Shown: positions 8,025 to 16,706, numbered from the stretch's first letter. The stretch is DNA of 64,000 nt from an uncultured Acidobacteriaceae bacterium (GCA_937879855.1 CALFMO010000009.1:1-64000); one strand, 5' to 3'. The notes: generated from the sequence alone by a model not told the origin. Program-made: numbers and translations.

Positions 8025-9122
8025 CTACGCTTTCTCTAACGCCGCCGCAAACGCATCCAACGAAAGCGAGCGCAGCAAATTGCGCCGCATCCCGCGTTCC
8101 ACCTCGGCCAGCCGGTCGGACGCCGCCGTTATCCACTCGAAGTTCGCGGACTCCGCCAGCCGCTTCAACTCGGAAGCAATATCCGTATTGCGAACCAGTT
8201 CCGGCGCTCCCGCCTCGATCGAGGCCAGATCGCGCAACAACGAATAAAGCGTCCGAATCAGTTCCTCGGTTTTCACTCGCCCCTCCGCCCCCGGCCGGTA
8301 GGATTCGGTCACCTTGAATAGTTCGCTGTGTTCCCCACCCGCCAGCGCGGATTTCAAAATCGTGAGCGCATGCCCGCGAGCCGCCACATACCCGGCGAGA
8401 TCGAAGCTGCGCGCCCGTCCCACCGCCCCCTCGCAGAGCCGCGCGACCAGGGCCCGCTCCGCCGCCTTCCATTCCGGCCGATGCTTGGCCAGATACGCCT
8501 CAATCTCCTCCGCCGGCAATGCGCAAAGCTGGAAAACCATGGCTCGCGAACGAATGGTCGGCAGCAGTTCCCCTGGATTCTCCGCCAGCAGAAAAATAGT
8601 CGCGAATTCCGGCGGCTCCTCTAGCACCTTGAGCAGCGAGTTCGCCGCCTCTTTCATAAACGCCGAATCGGTGAAAATGTAAACCCGCTCCCTGCCCTCC
8701 GCCGGACGGTAATAGATGGTCTCAATCACCCGCCGCACCTGATCGACTTTGATCATCATCTGCGGAGGATCGGGCGGAATCACCAGCACGTCTGGATGTG
8801 TCTGCACGAACAGCCGCGTCTCTTTCTTGTCGGCATCACGCAGATTCTCCCGCGCCTCCACGGCCTCGGCAAAGCGCGCATCGAGATCGGCTGCCTGCGC
8901 AATGCGTTTGCAGTTCGCGCACTTCCCGCAAAAATTAGGCAGGCCATCGGTCTTCGTCGGTGCCAGGCAATTCAGCGCCTGCGCCAGCATCAGCGCCAGC
9001 GTGTACTTGCCCGACCCCTGCCCCCCGGCCAGCACCACCGCATGCGGAAAGCGCTCGCGCGCCAACATATCGCGCAAGCGATGAACGGTCTCGGCATTAC
9101 CGTGAAAGTCAGAAAAAGGCAT
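8025..9122 (-). CDS. holB: DNA polymerase III delta-prime subunit
   Basis: 365 residues. The AAA+ clamp-loader fold is clear: FPHAVVLAGGQGSGKYTLA is the P-loop region (K followed by Y-T, where active gamma subunits have K-T/S). A zinc module has four cysteines (NC, then CGKCANC). The sensor region reads LLKVLEEPP and TIRSRAMVFQ, where the SRC arginine-finger motif is SRA. The protein works in the replisome, loading the beta clamp. The gene lies 125 bases downstream of tmk on the same strand, the usual tmk-holB order, with a repeat inserted between them. Confidence 0.9.
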   Translation of the reverse strand: MPFSDFHGNAETVHRLRDMLARERFPHAVVLAGGQGSGKYTLALMLAQALNCLAPTKTDGLPNFCGKCANCKRIAQAADLDARFAEAVEARENLRDADKKETRLFVQTHPDVLVIPPDPPQMMIKVDQVRRVIETIYYRPAEGRERVYIFTDSAFMKEAANSLLKVLEEPPEFATIFLLAENPGELLPTIRSRAMVFQLCALPAEEIEAYLAKHRPEWKAAERALVARLCEGAVGRARSFDLAGYVAARGHALTILKSALAGGEHSELFKVTESYRPGAEGRVKTEELIRTLYSLLRDLASIEAGAPELVRNTDIASELKRLAESANFEWITAASDRLAEVERGMRRNLLRSLSLDAFAAALEKA

Positions 9123-9127
9123 ACGTC

Positions 9128-9241
9128 TAGTTCACCACGGAGGCACAGAGACACGGAGAAAACCGCACGTCATTGCAAATCGAAGAACAAAGTCTCTTGT
9201 TTTTGCTTTTGTCGGTGTCTCCGTGACTCCGCGGTGAAAAT
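9128..9241. repeat. Inverted-repeat element between tmk and holB
   Basis: The left arm ttcaccacggaggcacagag and the right arm (reverse complement ttcaccgcggagtcacgg) are long imperfect inverted copies around a 60-base centre. It can form a long hairpin in the mRNA. Related fragments occur at 18017-18050, 23236-23275 and 57755-57780. Confidence 0.6.
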
Positions 9242-9247
9242 ACTCTC

Positions 9248-9910
9248 CTAAAGTTTCAGCTTCCGCCGCACCAACTCCACAATCCGCTGATGCGTCTGCC
9301 CCGGCGTGCCGCGAGCGTCCACTACCGCGACCCTTCCCGGTTCCCGCTTCGCAATTGCCAGATAGCCCTCGTGAACTCGGACAAAAAACGCGCGCGTCTC
9401 CTGCTCGAACCGGTTCTCATCATGGCCCCGGCTCAAACTTTTCGAGTCTCGCTTATTGCGCAGGCGCGCGCGATGCACGCTGGCCGCAGCATCCGAATCG
9501 AGCAGAATCGTCAAATCCGGCTGCAGATTCCCACACAGCACCCGATGCAACTCGCGCACCGCGGCACTTCCCAACCTGCGTCCGCTGCCTTGGTAAGCCT
9601 CGGTCGAATCGGTGAACCGATCACATAGCACAATGCTTCCTTGCGCCAGCGCCGGCTCGATCACCTCGGCAATGTGTTGCGCCCGCGAAGCAAACATCAG
9701 CGCCATCTCGGCAGGCGGCGAAAGCCCCGCCGTCCCCGAGTCAAGCAGCACCTTGCGAATTTTCTCCCCTGTCGGCGTTCCGCCCGGCTCGCGGGTTTCC
9801 ACCACCTTGTGCCCGGCCGCGCGCACCACTGCCGCAAGCTTCCGCATTTGGGTGCTCTTGCCGGTGCCGTCGAGCCCTTCGAATGTGATGAATTTCCCGC
9901 GCCGCGACAT
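9248..9910 (-). CDS. tmk: Thymidylate kinase
   Basis: 220 residues from the ATG at 9910, which precedes the canonical N-terminus MSRRGKFITFEGLDGTGKST (P-loop GLDGTGKST). Further family motifs are TREPGGTPTGEKIR (dTMP-binding DR/REPGG loop) and LCDRFTDSTEAYQG (the DR[YF] motif). The lid region is arginine-rich (RNKRDSKSLSRGHDENRFE). It phosphorylates dTMP to dTDP in the cytoplasm. It is upstream of holB on the same strand. Confidence 0.95.
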   Translation of the reverse strand: MSRRGKFITFEGLDGTGKSTQMRKLAAVVRAAGHKVVETREPGGTPTGEKIRKVLLDSGTAGLSPPAEMALMFASRAQHIAEVIEPALAQGSIVLCDRFTDSTEAYQGSGRRLGSAAVRELHRVLCGNLQPDLTILLDSDAAASVHRARLRNKRDSKSLSRGHDENRFEQETRAFFVRVHEGYLAIAKREPGRVAVVDARGTPGQTHQRIVELVRRKLKL

Positions 9911-10112
9911 CTGCCGAATGATATCAGTCCGCAACGTTCTTCTCTGCGATCTCGGCGGCAGTTCTCCGCGAACTCTGCGATTAAAAGCTTTGCGCCTAAA
10001 GCGCGGAGAAGTCTCGGCGTCCGCCGACCCGCGGAAGCTTATCGTCCCCTGAGCAAGACTGATATATTCATAAATTCCGCATTCATCACACGATCATGGG
10101 GGCCCCGAAAGA

Positions 10113-11978
10113 ATGAAACTCTCAAGAACCTTGGGAGCAGTCTGCATCGCAATCCTCTCAACACCCGCGTGGTGCGCCACTCCGCCCACCGTCACCATCG
10201 CCGTCGACGCCTCCATGGCCCCGCGCAAAATCTTCCACGCTTCGCTGAAAATCCCCGCCACGCCGGGTGACCTGACTCTTTACTATCCCAAGTGGATTCC
10301 CGGCGAACACGCCCCCGACGGTCCCGTTATCGATCTTGCCGGCCTGAAGTTCAGTGCCGCCGGCAAAACTCTGAAATGGCGCCGCGACCTGCTCGACGGC
10401 TTCACCCTCCATGTAGAAGTCCCCGCCGGAGCGAATGAGGTTTCCGCCGAACTCGACTTCCTTTCGCCCGCAATCTTCGAAGGCGGATTTTCCGCCGGCT
10501 CCTCCGCCACCGCCAAGCTCGCTGTCATCAGCTGGAATCAGGTCTTGCTTTATCCCAAGGGCTACAAGTCCGACGACATCAACTACTCCGCCAGCCTGAA
10601 ACTTCCCGACGGCTGGAAATTTGGCACTCCTCTTCCTATCGCCAGTCACAGCGGCGCAGAAATCAAGTTCGCCACCGTTTCCCTCGCCACGCTGGTCGAC
10701 TCGCCCGTCATCACCGGAGAATTCCTGAAGGTGGTTCCGCTTGCCCAGGATCCTCCCACCGAAATGGACATCGCCGCCGACAGCGCCGCCGCCCTCGACG
10801 CTCCCCAGGAAGTTTGGGATCACTACAAGAGTCTTGTCGAGCAGGCTCAAAAGCTCTTCGGCGCGCATCACTATCGCGACTATCACTTCCTTTACACGCT
10901 AAGTGATCACGTCGCCCACTTCGGCCTGGAGCATCACGAATCCGACGATAGCCGTGTCGACGAGCGCTCTCTGGTCGATGACACCGAACGCAAAATGTCG
11001 GCCAGCCTGCTGCCTCACGAATATGTCCACTCCTGGAACGGAAAGTACCGCCGTCCCGCCGACCTGACCACGCCCGACTATCTGGAAGCGATGAAGGACG
11101 ATCTGCTCTGGGTCTACGAGGGCCTGACCAACTATCTTGGCTTCATGCTCACTGCTCGAAGCGGCCTGCTCACAGCGGAACAAGACCGCGACGATCTGGC
11201 CATCACAGCCTCCGCTCTCGATCACACGCCCGGCCGTGAATGGCGCAACTTGCAGGACACGGCCGATGCCGCCCCACAACTCTATTTCGCTCCCAAGGCC
11301 TGGGAATCCTGGCGCCGCGACACTGATTTCTACGACGAAGACACGCTCAACTGGCTCTGGGTCGACGTGATCATCCGCCAGCAAAGCAAGGGCGCGAAAA
11401 CGCTGGACGATTTCTGTCACCTCTTCCACGGCGCGCCCAGCACGGGCCCGATGGTGAAGACCTACACATTCGAAGACGTCGTCAACGGGCTCAACCAGGT
11501 CGTACCCTACGACTGGCGCGGCTTCTGGACCGAGCGCCTCACCAATCACGGCCCCGGCGCACCTCTCGGCGGCATCGAAGGCAGTGGATGGAAACTGGTT
11601 TACGACGACAACTCTTCAGACATGATGAATGGCAGGGCAACCACGAACCGCTCCGTTCCCGCTGCCCTTGCGATCGGGTTGGTACTAAACGACGACGGCA
11701 ATATCGTCGACACCATCGAAGGCATGCCCGCCGCGAAAGCCGGCATCGGTCCGGGCATGAAGCTGGTCGCAGTCAACGGTCGCCGCTTTTCCGTCGACAT
11801 CCTGCGCGACGCGGTGAAGGCCACGAAAAACAGCAGCAATCCGTTGGAGCTGCTGGTCGAGAATACCGACTACTACAAAACCTACAAGATCGACTATCAC
11901 GGCGGCGAACAATACCCGCACCTGGTCCGCGACGACTCCAAACCAGACCTGCTAACCGAAATTCTCAAAGCAAGGTAA
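10113..11978 (+). CDS. M61 family metallopeptidase with PDZ domain
   Basis: 621 residues with a signal peptide (LGAVCIAILSTPAWCA). An N-terminal beta domain at about 30-210 is followed by the catalytic domain with zinc motif HEYVHSWNGKYRRP (H302, E303, H306) and the downstream acidic ligand in LLWVYEGLTNYLG. A C-terminal PDZ domain sits at about 525-600 (IGLVLNDDGNIVDTIEGMPA, AGIGPGMKLVAVNGR). The family includes glycyl aminopeptidases with the same N-terminal/catalytic/PDZ layout. Expected location is periplasm or outside the cell. The substrate is not predictable. Confidence 0.9.
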   Translation: MKLSRTLGAVCIAILSTPAWCATPPTVTIAVDASMAPRKIFHASLKIPATPGDLTLYYPKWIPGEHAPDGPVIDLAGLKFSAAGKTLKWRRDLLDGFTLHVEVPAGANEVSAELDFLSPAIFEGGFSAGSSATAKLAVISWNQVLLYPKGYKSDDINYSASLKLPDGWKFGTPLPIASHSGAEIKFATVSLATLVDSPVITGEFLKVVPLAQDPPTEMDIAADSAAALDAPQEVWDHYKSLVEQAQKLFGAHHYRDYHFLYTLSDHVAHFGLEHHESDDSRVDERSLVDDTERKMSASLLPHEYVHSWNGKYRRPADLTTPDYLEAMKDDLLWVYEGLTNYLGFMLTARSGLLTAEQDRDDLAITASALDHTPGREWRNLQDTADAAPQLYFAPKAWESWRRDTDFYDEDTLNWLWVDVIIRQQSKGAKTLDDFCHLFHGAPSTGPMVKTYTFEDVVNGLNQVVPYDWRGFWTERLTNHGPGAPLGGIEGSGWKLVYDDNSSDMMNGRATTNRSVPAALAIGLVLNDDGNIVDTIEGMPAAKAGIGPGMKLVAVNGRRFSVDILRDAVKATKNSSNPLELLVENTDYYKTYKIDYHGGEQYPHLVRDDSKPDLLTEILKAR

Positions 11979-12008
11979 AAAGTAGCGCAATCTTGAGTAG
12001 CGCGCTCT

Positions 12009-12113
12009 TAAGTAGCGCCGGCATCCTGCCGGCTGTAGCGAGGGCATCTTGCCCTCGCCCCGTGGGCGGGAGCCACGACAGCCGCCGAGACGGCGGCGCT
12101 ACAGTTCCTGTCA
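12009..12113. repeat. Dispersed palindromic repeat, family A copy 1
   Basis: Starts with AGTAGCGCCGGCATCCTGCC and ends GGCGGCGCTACAG, with internal hairpins GCCGGCATCCTGCCGGC and GAGGGCATCTTGCCCTC. The outer ends (GTAGCGCCG / CGGCGCTAC) are inverted. A second copy lies at 38383-38486. It occupies the whole spacer between the M61 and M28 genes. Confidence 0.75.
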
Positions 12114-12132
12114 GGTACAATCGCATCCGCCC

Positions 12133-14322
12133 ATGACTGCAATCCGCTGCTCCGCAATTGCACTATTTCTGTTTTCTTGCGTGAATCCCACGAACGCCCA
12201 GACCTCAATCCTCGGCTTCACTCCCAGATCCGCCGCTCGCGAATCCGAAATCGAAAGCAAATTCAAATCGATCCCTTCACCGGACGAAGAGCGACGCCAG
12301 CACCGGATCTTCACCGCCAAGCCTCATGTCGCCGGATCGAAGCGCAACAACGAACTGGCCGACTACATCGCCGCCGAATGGCGCAAGCAGGGACTCGAAG
12401 ACGTCATCATCCGCCGCTACGACGTTTACGGTACCAAACCAAAAAGTGCCTCGCTCGAAATGATCGCGCCCACGCATTACCAGGCCACGTTGCGCGAAGC
12501 TCCGCTCGACCCCGACCCGGACTCGAAAAATCCTGCGATCAGCGGCGCCTGGAGCGGCATGTCGATCTCTGGTGACGTCACCGCGCCCGTGGTCTACGCC
12601 CACAGCGGCAACCCCGAAGACTACGATCTGCTGCGCAAGAACGGAATCAGCGTAGCCGGCAAGATCGTGCTAGTGCGCTATTCCAATCCTTACAGTTATC
12701 GCGGATTCAAAGCGCTCACCGCGCAGCGCGAAGGCGCGGATGCAATTTTGATTTACAGCGACCCCGCCGAAGACGGGTACAAGAAAGGCAAAGTCGATCC
12801 CGACGGCCCTTGGGGTCCGGAATATCACATCCAGCGCGGCGCGATCACCTACGACTTCATCGTGCCGGGCGATCCACTCACGCCGGGCTGGGCCTCGGTG
12901 CCGGGCGCAAAACGGATTCCGATTGAGCAAGCGCAATCGGCGCCGAAGATCATGGCGCTCCCGCTCTCCTGGCACGATGCCAAGCCGCTGCTCGAAAACA
13001 TGGACGGCCCCACGGCCCCAGCAGACTGGCAAGGCGGATTGCCGATCCAATATCACCTCGGCGGCGAGCGTGTGAGAGTTCATCTCAAAATCGAGATGGA
13101 AAATGGCATCCAGCCTTATTACGTGGTCGAAGGCCGCATCCGCGGCGCCGAACTGCCCGACGAATGGGTCGTGCTGGGCAATCACCGCGACGCGTGGGTC
13201 TTTGGCGGTGTCGATCCTTCAAGCGGCACGGCTTCGATGATGGAACTCACGCGTGCCCTAGGCAAGCTCGCAAAAGAAGGTATGCGCCCGCGCCGTACTC
13301 TGGTGATCTGCAGTTGGGACGGTGAAGAGGTGGGCCTCACCGGTTCCACCGAATGGGGAGAGCAGTTCGCCGACGAACTGCGCGCCAAAGCCGTCGCCTA
13401 CATCAACGTCGACGAGGCTACGTCAGGCCCAAATCTCCACGGCCAGGCAGTCGCCTCGCTCGCGCCCATGCTTGTGGAGACGAGCCGCACGTTGCAGGAT
13501 CCTTCCGGCAAGAGTCTCTACGAAGCGTGGAAGTCGACGGTCGCGCGCGAAAAGGAAGAGGGCAAGCAGAGCGGGCAGATGAATGATTCGGGCGTAAATG
13601 ACGGCAGTCTAGCTGACACGCGCATCGGCAGCGGATCGGACCATACCGTATTTCTGAATTTCGTCGGCATGCCCGTGATCGGCTTGCAGTTCGACGGCGA
13701 CTACGGCGTCTACCATTCCGCGTACGACGACTTCTATTGGATGAACCACTTCGGCGATCCCAGCTATCGTTATCACACGCTCATGTCGCAGCTCTGGGGC
13801 GTAACCGCGTTGCGCCTCGCCAACGCCGACCTGCTCCCCTTTGACTTCGCAAGCTATGCGCGAAATGTCCGCCAGTTCGTGAATGAACTTACAAAGACCA
13901 GCAACATGTGGGGACAGCCGCCCTCGGCTGTCCGGCCGGGCGAAGCCCGGCAGCCACTGGACCTCGGTCCCGTGCAAGAAGCGATCAATGCGTTCGAAGC
14001 CGCGGGAAAGCGCCTGAATGAAGCGCTAAACCGTAAACTCGCGTCAGGAGCCGTCGATGCCAGACTCGCGTTCACGCTAAACCACGGAATGATGCAGGTC
14101 GAACGCAACTGGCTCAACCCCGATGGAATTCCCGGCCGCCCGTGGTTCAAACACATCCTCTACGGCGCGCGCTTCACCTACTCTCACCTGGAGTTGCCGG
14201 GCCTGACCGAAGCCGTCGAAAAGCAAGACTGGCCAGTCGCAAACCAGCAAGCCGAAATCCTGAAACGTGCCCTCGTGAAGAACACGCAACTACTGATCGA
14301 CCTGAACGCCGACTTGCGCTGA
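12133..14322 (+). CDS. M28 family peptidase (glutamate carboxypeptidase II-like)
   Basis: 729 residues from the ATG at 12133, where a signal peptide (IALFLFSCVNPTNAQ) begins. A PA (protease-associated) domain covers about 115-270. The M28 domain has the zinc residues in LGNHRDAWVFGGVDPSSGTA, the catalytic Glu pair in WDGEEVGLTGSTEW, a ligand region GSGSDHTVFL and the YHSAYDDFYW motif. A TFR-dimer-like C-terminal domain from about 610 completes the layout of human GCPII and transferrin-receptor relatives. A stretch near residue 595 (WGQPPSAVRPGEARQPL) is encoded by an intergenic-type palindromic repeat, an in-frame insertion. Expected to be exported; peptide substrate unknown. Confidence 0.9.
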   Translation: MTAIRCSAIALFLFSCVNPTNAQTSILGFTPRSAARESEIESKFKSIPSPDEERRQHRIFTAKPHVAGSKRNNELADYIAAEWRKQGLEDVIIRRYDVYGTKPKSASLEMIAPTHYQATLREAPLDPDPDSKNPAISGAWSGMSISGDVTAPVVYAHSGNPEDYDLLRKNGISVAGKIVLVRYSNPYSYRGFKALTAQREGADAILIYSDPAEDGYKKGKVDPDGPWGPEYHIQRGAITYDFIVPGDPLTPGWASVPGAKRIPIEQAQSAPKIMALPLSWHDAKPLLENMDGPTAPADWQGGLPIQYHLGGERVRVHLKIEMENGIQPYYVVEGRIRGAELPDEWVVLGNHRDAWVFGGVDPSSGTASMMELTRALGKLAKEGMRPRRTLVICSWDGEEVGLTGSTEWGEQFADELRAKAVAYINVDEATSGPNLHGQAVASLAPMLVETSRTLQDPSGKSLYEAWKSTVAREKEEGKQSGQMNDSGVNDGSLADTRIGSGSDHTVFLNFVGMPVIGLQFDGDYGVYHSAYDDFYWMNHFGDPSYRYHTLMSQLWGVTALRLANADLLPFDFASYARNVRQFVNELTKTSNMWGQPPSAVRPGEARQPLDLGPVQEAINAFEAAGKRLNEALNRKLASGAVDARLAFTLNHGMMQVERNWLNPDGIPGRPWFKHILYGARFTYSHLELPGLTEAVEKQDWPVANQQAEILKRALVKNTQLLIDLNADLR
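13908..13960. repeat. Palindromic repeat inside the M28 coding sequence (family D)
   Basis: GGACAGCCGCCCTCGGCTGTCC followed by GGCCGGGCGAAGCCCGGC makes two adjacent hairpins. The first hairpin matches the intergenic repeats at 20039-20077 and 49983-50008. It is 53 bases in frame and adds about 17 residues. Confidence 0.65.
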
Positions 14323-14462
14323 GGGTGCCCCACCCTTGTCGCGCTCTATGCGACAGGGTGGGGATTTTGATTTCGAGAAGTGCACCGCGCTCGCCTTTTA
14401 CAAGAGGTCTCGGGGGTGCCCCATGTCTCGCGTCTTTTGCGAGACATGGGGGTTTTTGATTC
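14323..14462 (+). terminator. Two tandem repeat hairpins acting as terminators (family C)
   Basis: Two hairpins follow the M28 stop. The first has stem CCCCACCCT-GTCGC and tail ATTTTGAT. The second has stem CCCCATGTCTCGC and tail TTTTTGAT. Both begin with GGGTGCCCCA, so they are copies of one repeat and also look like Rho-independent terminators. A third, diverged copy is at 19988-20023. Confidence 0.6.
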
Positions 14463-14489
14463 CACTGCCGCGTAAAGAACGATCCCACC

Positions 14490-14795
14490 TCACTCCGCGT
14501 CTTTCATTTCCCGCTCCATCACCCGCCGCAGCGCGCCGTTAATGCGCGTCTGGTAATGGCGCCCATCCCTCCGGAACCAAGCCAGCACATCCGCGTCCAG
14601 CCGAAGCGTAACCGGCTTCTTGATCGGCTTGTAGAACTCCATGACCTCGCTCAGCGAAACCGGGCCCCGTTTCGATGGTTCGACAGACGCGCTCAGGCTC
14701 AAACTCTTCCGGTTCCCGGCCTTGCGCCGCGGGGAAGCCTGCCCACCTCGCCGCCCAGCTTTCCCGCTTTTGGCAACTCGCTTCTTATGTTTCAT
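14490..14795 (-). CDS. BrnA-type antitoxin (DUF4415-like), no partner toxin
   Basis: 101 residues from the ATG at 14795. The basic N-terminus (KHKKRVAKSGKAGRRGG) is low complexity. The C-terminal part, KKPVTLRLDADVLAWFRRDG followed by HYQTRINGALRRVM, is the ribbon-helix-helix segment of BrnA antitoxins. BrnA normally neutralises the RNase BrnT, whose gene lies just upstream of brnA. Here the upstream neighbour is rnhB and no BrnT is encoded, so this is an orphan or repurposed DNA-binding protein. The predicted promoter places the transcription start at the ATG (leaderless). Confidence 0.7.
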   Translation of the reverse strand: MKHKKRVAKSGKAGRRGGQASPRRKAGNRKSLSLSASVEPSKRGPVSLSEVMEFYKPIKKPVTLRLDADVLAWFRRDGRHYQTRINGALRRVMEREMKDAE

Positions 14796-14802
14796 GTAAG
14801 CC

Positions 14803-14831
14803 ACTATACTTATAACTATGTACGTACACAA
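14803..14831 (-). promoter_or_regulatory. Promoter of the BrnA-type gene
   Basis: On the minus strand TTGTGT, exactly 17 bases, then TATAGT. The -10 ends 7 bases before the ATG at 14795, so the mRNA probably has no 5' leader. Confidence 0.55.
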
Positions 14832-14834
14832 TCG

Positions 14835-14861
14835 TAATAAAAATGTTCCTGCAGGAACATT
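14835..14861 (-). terminator. Rho-independent terminator of rnhB
   Basis: A perfect 20-base palindrome, AATGTTCCTGCAGGAACATT, followed on the minus strand by TTTATT. It lies 34 bases after the rnhB stop. The palindrome could also be an operator for the adjacent BrnA-type gene. Confidence 0.6.
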
Positions 14862-14894
14862 GTGGAAATCTTTTTTGGAAAACCGCTAACCCTC

Positions 14895-15626
14895 TCATCC
14901 TGCAATACTTTCTTCCATCACGATGTCATCGTCCTCCATGAACGCGAATACTTCCTGAGGAACCGGATTCTGCCACACCGGCGCGAACGACTGCCGGTGC
15001 AAGGGAGTTGGTCCAAGTTCGCGCAGCGCCGCCAGGTGTTTGGGCGTGCTGTATCCCTTGTGCGAGGCTAGCCCGTACGCCGGAAACACCGCGTCCCACT
15101 CGCACATGATGCGATCCCGTTCAACTTTGGCCAGGATTGACGCCGCCGCAATGGAGGCCGAGAGCGCGTCGCCGTGAATGATTCGGACCTGCGGCTGATC
15201 GCAGTCGATGCGCACCGCGTCGATAAGCAAGTGGTCCGCCGCAGGCGCCAGCCGCATCACCGCCTCGCGCATGGCCACCCGCGAAGCCTGGTAGATATTG
15301 ATCTGATCGATGCGGGCCGCGTCCACGGCCGCGACGGCCCACGCGACCGCGTGCTCGCGGATGCGCTCCGCCAGCACCTCGCGCCGCTCCGCGGTCAACA
15401 ACTTGGAATCGCGCAAACCGCGCACCCGGTAGGCCGGATCAAGGATCACCGCCCCAGCCACGACGCAGCCGAACAGTGAGCCGCGCCCAACTTCGTCCAC
15501 GCCAGCGACCAGCCGCGCTCCCTCCGCCCAGGCTTTTTTTTCATAGCGCAGCGTGCATCGCAGCTTCTTGAGCAGCCGCAGCTTGGCCGCCGAGGGCGAG
15601 AGCGCGCGTCCGGATAATAATTTCAT
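14895..15626 (-). CDS. rnhB: Ribonuclease HII
   Basis: 243 residues from the ATG at 15626; an upstream in-frame ATG at 15680 would add 18 residues that do not look conserved. The family core is complete: VAGVDEVGRGSLFG (catalytic D and E, and the GRG motif), DSKLL, the third acidic residue in LLIDAVRID, and ASILAKVERDRIM followed by HKGYSTPKH. It removes ribonucleotides from DNA and RNA primers. It lies in the rplS neighbourhood as often seen, though a PilZ gene on the other strand intervenes. Confidence 0.93.
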   Translation of the reverse strand: MKLLSGRALSPSAAKLRLLKKLRCTLRYEKKAWAEGARLVAGVDEVGRGSLFGCVVAGAVILDPAYRVRGLRDSKLLTAERREVLAERIREHAVAWAVAAVDAARIDQINIYQASRVAMREAVMRLAPAADHLLIDAVRIDCDQPQVRIIHGDALSASIAAASILAKVERDRIMCEWDAVFPAYGLASHKGYSTPKHLAALRELGPTPLHRQSFAPVWQNPVPQEVFAFMEDDDIVMEESIAG

Positions 15627-15876
15627 CGCAACGACTTCACAGGAAATTTCATTACAAAAACGAAGAGGGTTGTCCACCATCTTCGTCGAGCGCGGGAATT
15701 CCTGCAAGCACAGTTTTAGATTTCACCACTGCGAGTGCTCCTTTGCGGCAAAGGCCTTGGCCGGATTTCGAAGCCGGAAGCCGGCGGTAACCACTATCCG
15801 GATTACCCGCGTACATTGCCCGTTAGGACATGTACTGGTAACTTGTCCTCAGTCGCGCTTGATCCGAGAGGAAACC

Positions 15877-16635
15877 TTGCAGACAAGAAATCGACTATCG
15901 CTTGAAACCGGCCTGCTGGGCGGAAAGCGGCTGCACCTGGCGCTTCCGGTGCGCTGGAGTTTGATCGGTCAGGAAGGACGCGGCGTGGCAGAGACGGCGT
16001 GTACCTATGACATCCACCCGCGCGGCGCGCGCCTGCTCACAACCCGCTCGGTAAACATTGGCGACATGGTATTGGTGGAGCGTGGCCGTAATAAAGCGAT
16101 TTGCCAGGTGGTCTGGACCGCGGACGCCGCATCTCTGTTACGCGGACAATTTACCGTGCAATGTGTCGAGGGCAAGACCCCGTGGGATGACGAGCTGCGC
16201 CAGATGGAAGAGCAGTACCAGCCCATCGATCCCGACGGCTTAGAGCGCGGCAAGTTCCAGAGGGGAATTGCAGGTTCGGCGCCGAACCGCAGGCGGCGTC
16301 CACGCTTCTACGCGGAAGGCCAGGCGCGAGTCATCGACGGAGTGCAGCCGGTGGAAGGCGAGGTACAACAGATTTCGGAATTTGGCGCGCGCATCTCCGC
16401 CACGGAGATCCTACGCCCCGGCACCGACTTTCGACTTGCATTGAGCATTTTTGATGTCAGCGTCGCGCTCAAAGCGCAAGTGAAATATCTGGTCAACAAT
16501 CTGGCGATGGGCGTGGAGTTTCAGGAGATCCGCCGGGGCGACCGTCCGTTGTTGAGCTATGTGTTGAGCAGGCTTCGAAGCAGACCGGTCAAGGAACTCG
16601 CCATGCCGGATCCGCTTCCCGCCGCCGCGGGTTAA
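15877..16635 (+). CDS. Double PilZ-domain protein
   Basis: 252 residues from a TTG at 15877, chosen because GAGAGGA ends 4-5 bases upstream and no ATG or GTG lies before the conserved part. Two PilZ-like units are visible: residues about 15-105 (RLHLALPVRWSLIG, YDIHPRGARLLT) and about 140-235 (RRRPRFYAEGQARVID, QISEFGARISATE). Basic RRRR supplies the RxxxR-like motif of the second unit; the D/N-x-S-x-x-G motif is imperfect in both. A sensory or scaffold role linked to c-di-GMP is inferred. It lies convergent to rplS. Confidence 0.7.
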   Translation: MQTRNRLSLETGLLGGKRLHLALPVRWSLIGQEGRGVAETACTYDIHPRGARLLTTRSVNIGDMVLVERGRNKAICQVVWTADAASLLRGQFTVQCVEGKTPWDDELRQMEEQYQPIDPDGLERGKFQRGIAGSAPNRRRRPRFYAEGQARVIDGVQPVEGEVQQISEFGARISATEILRPGTDFRLALSIFDVSVALKAQVKYLVNNLAMGVEFQEIRRGDRPLLSYVLSRLRSRPVKELAMPDPLPAAAG

Positions 16636-16706
16636 GACCGCGCACAACCCGCGATCATGCACTCGCACCGCCAGCCGGTTCCAAGCTACTTTCGTGGACG
16701 GGGAGG

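Noticed and set aside
10158..10886. 242-residue glycine-rich antisense frame in the M61 gene
   Set aside because: Shadow frame of codon third-position GC; no start signal or domain.
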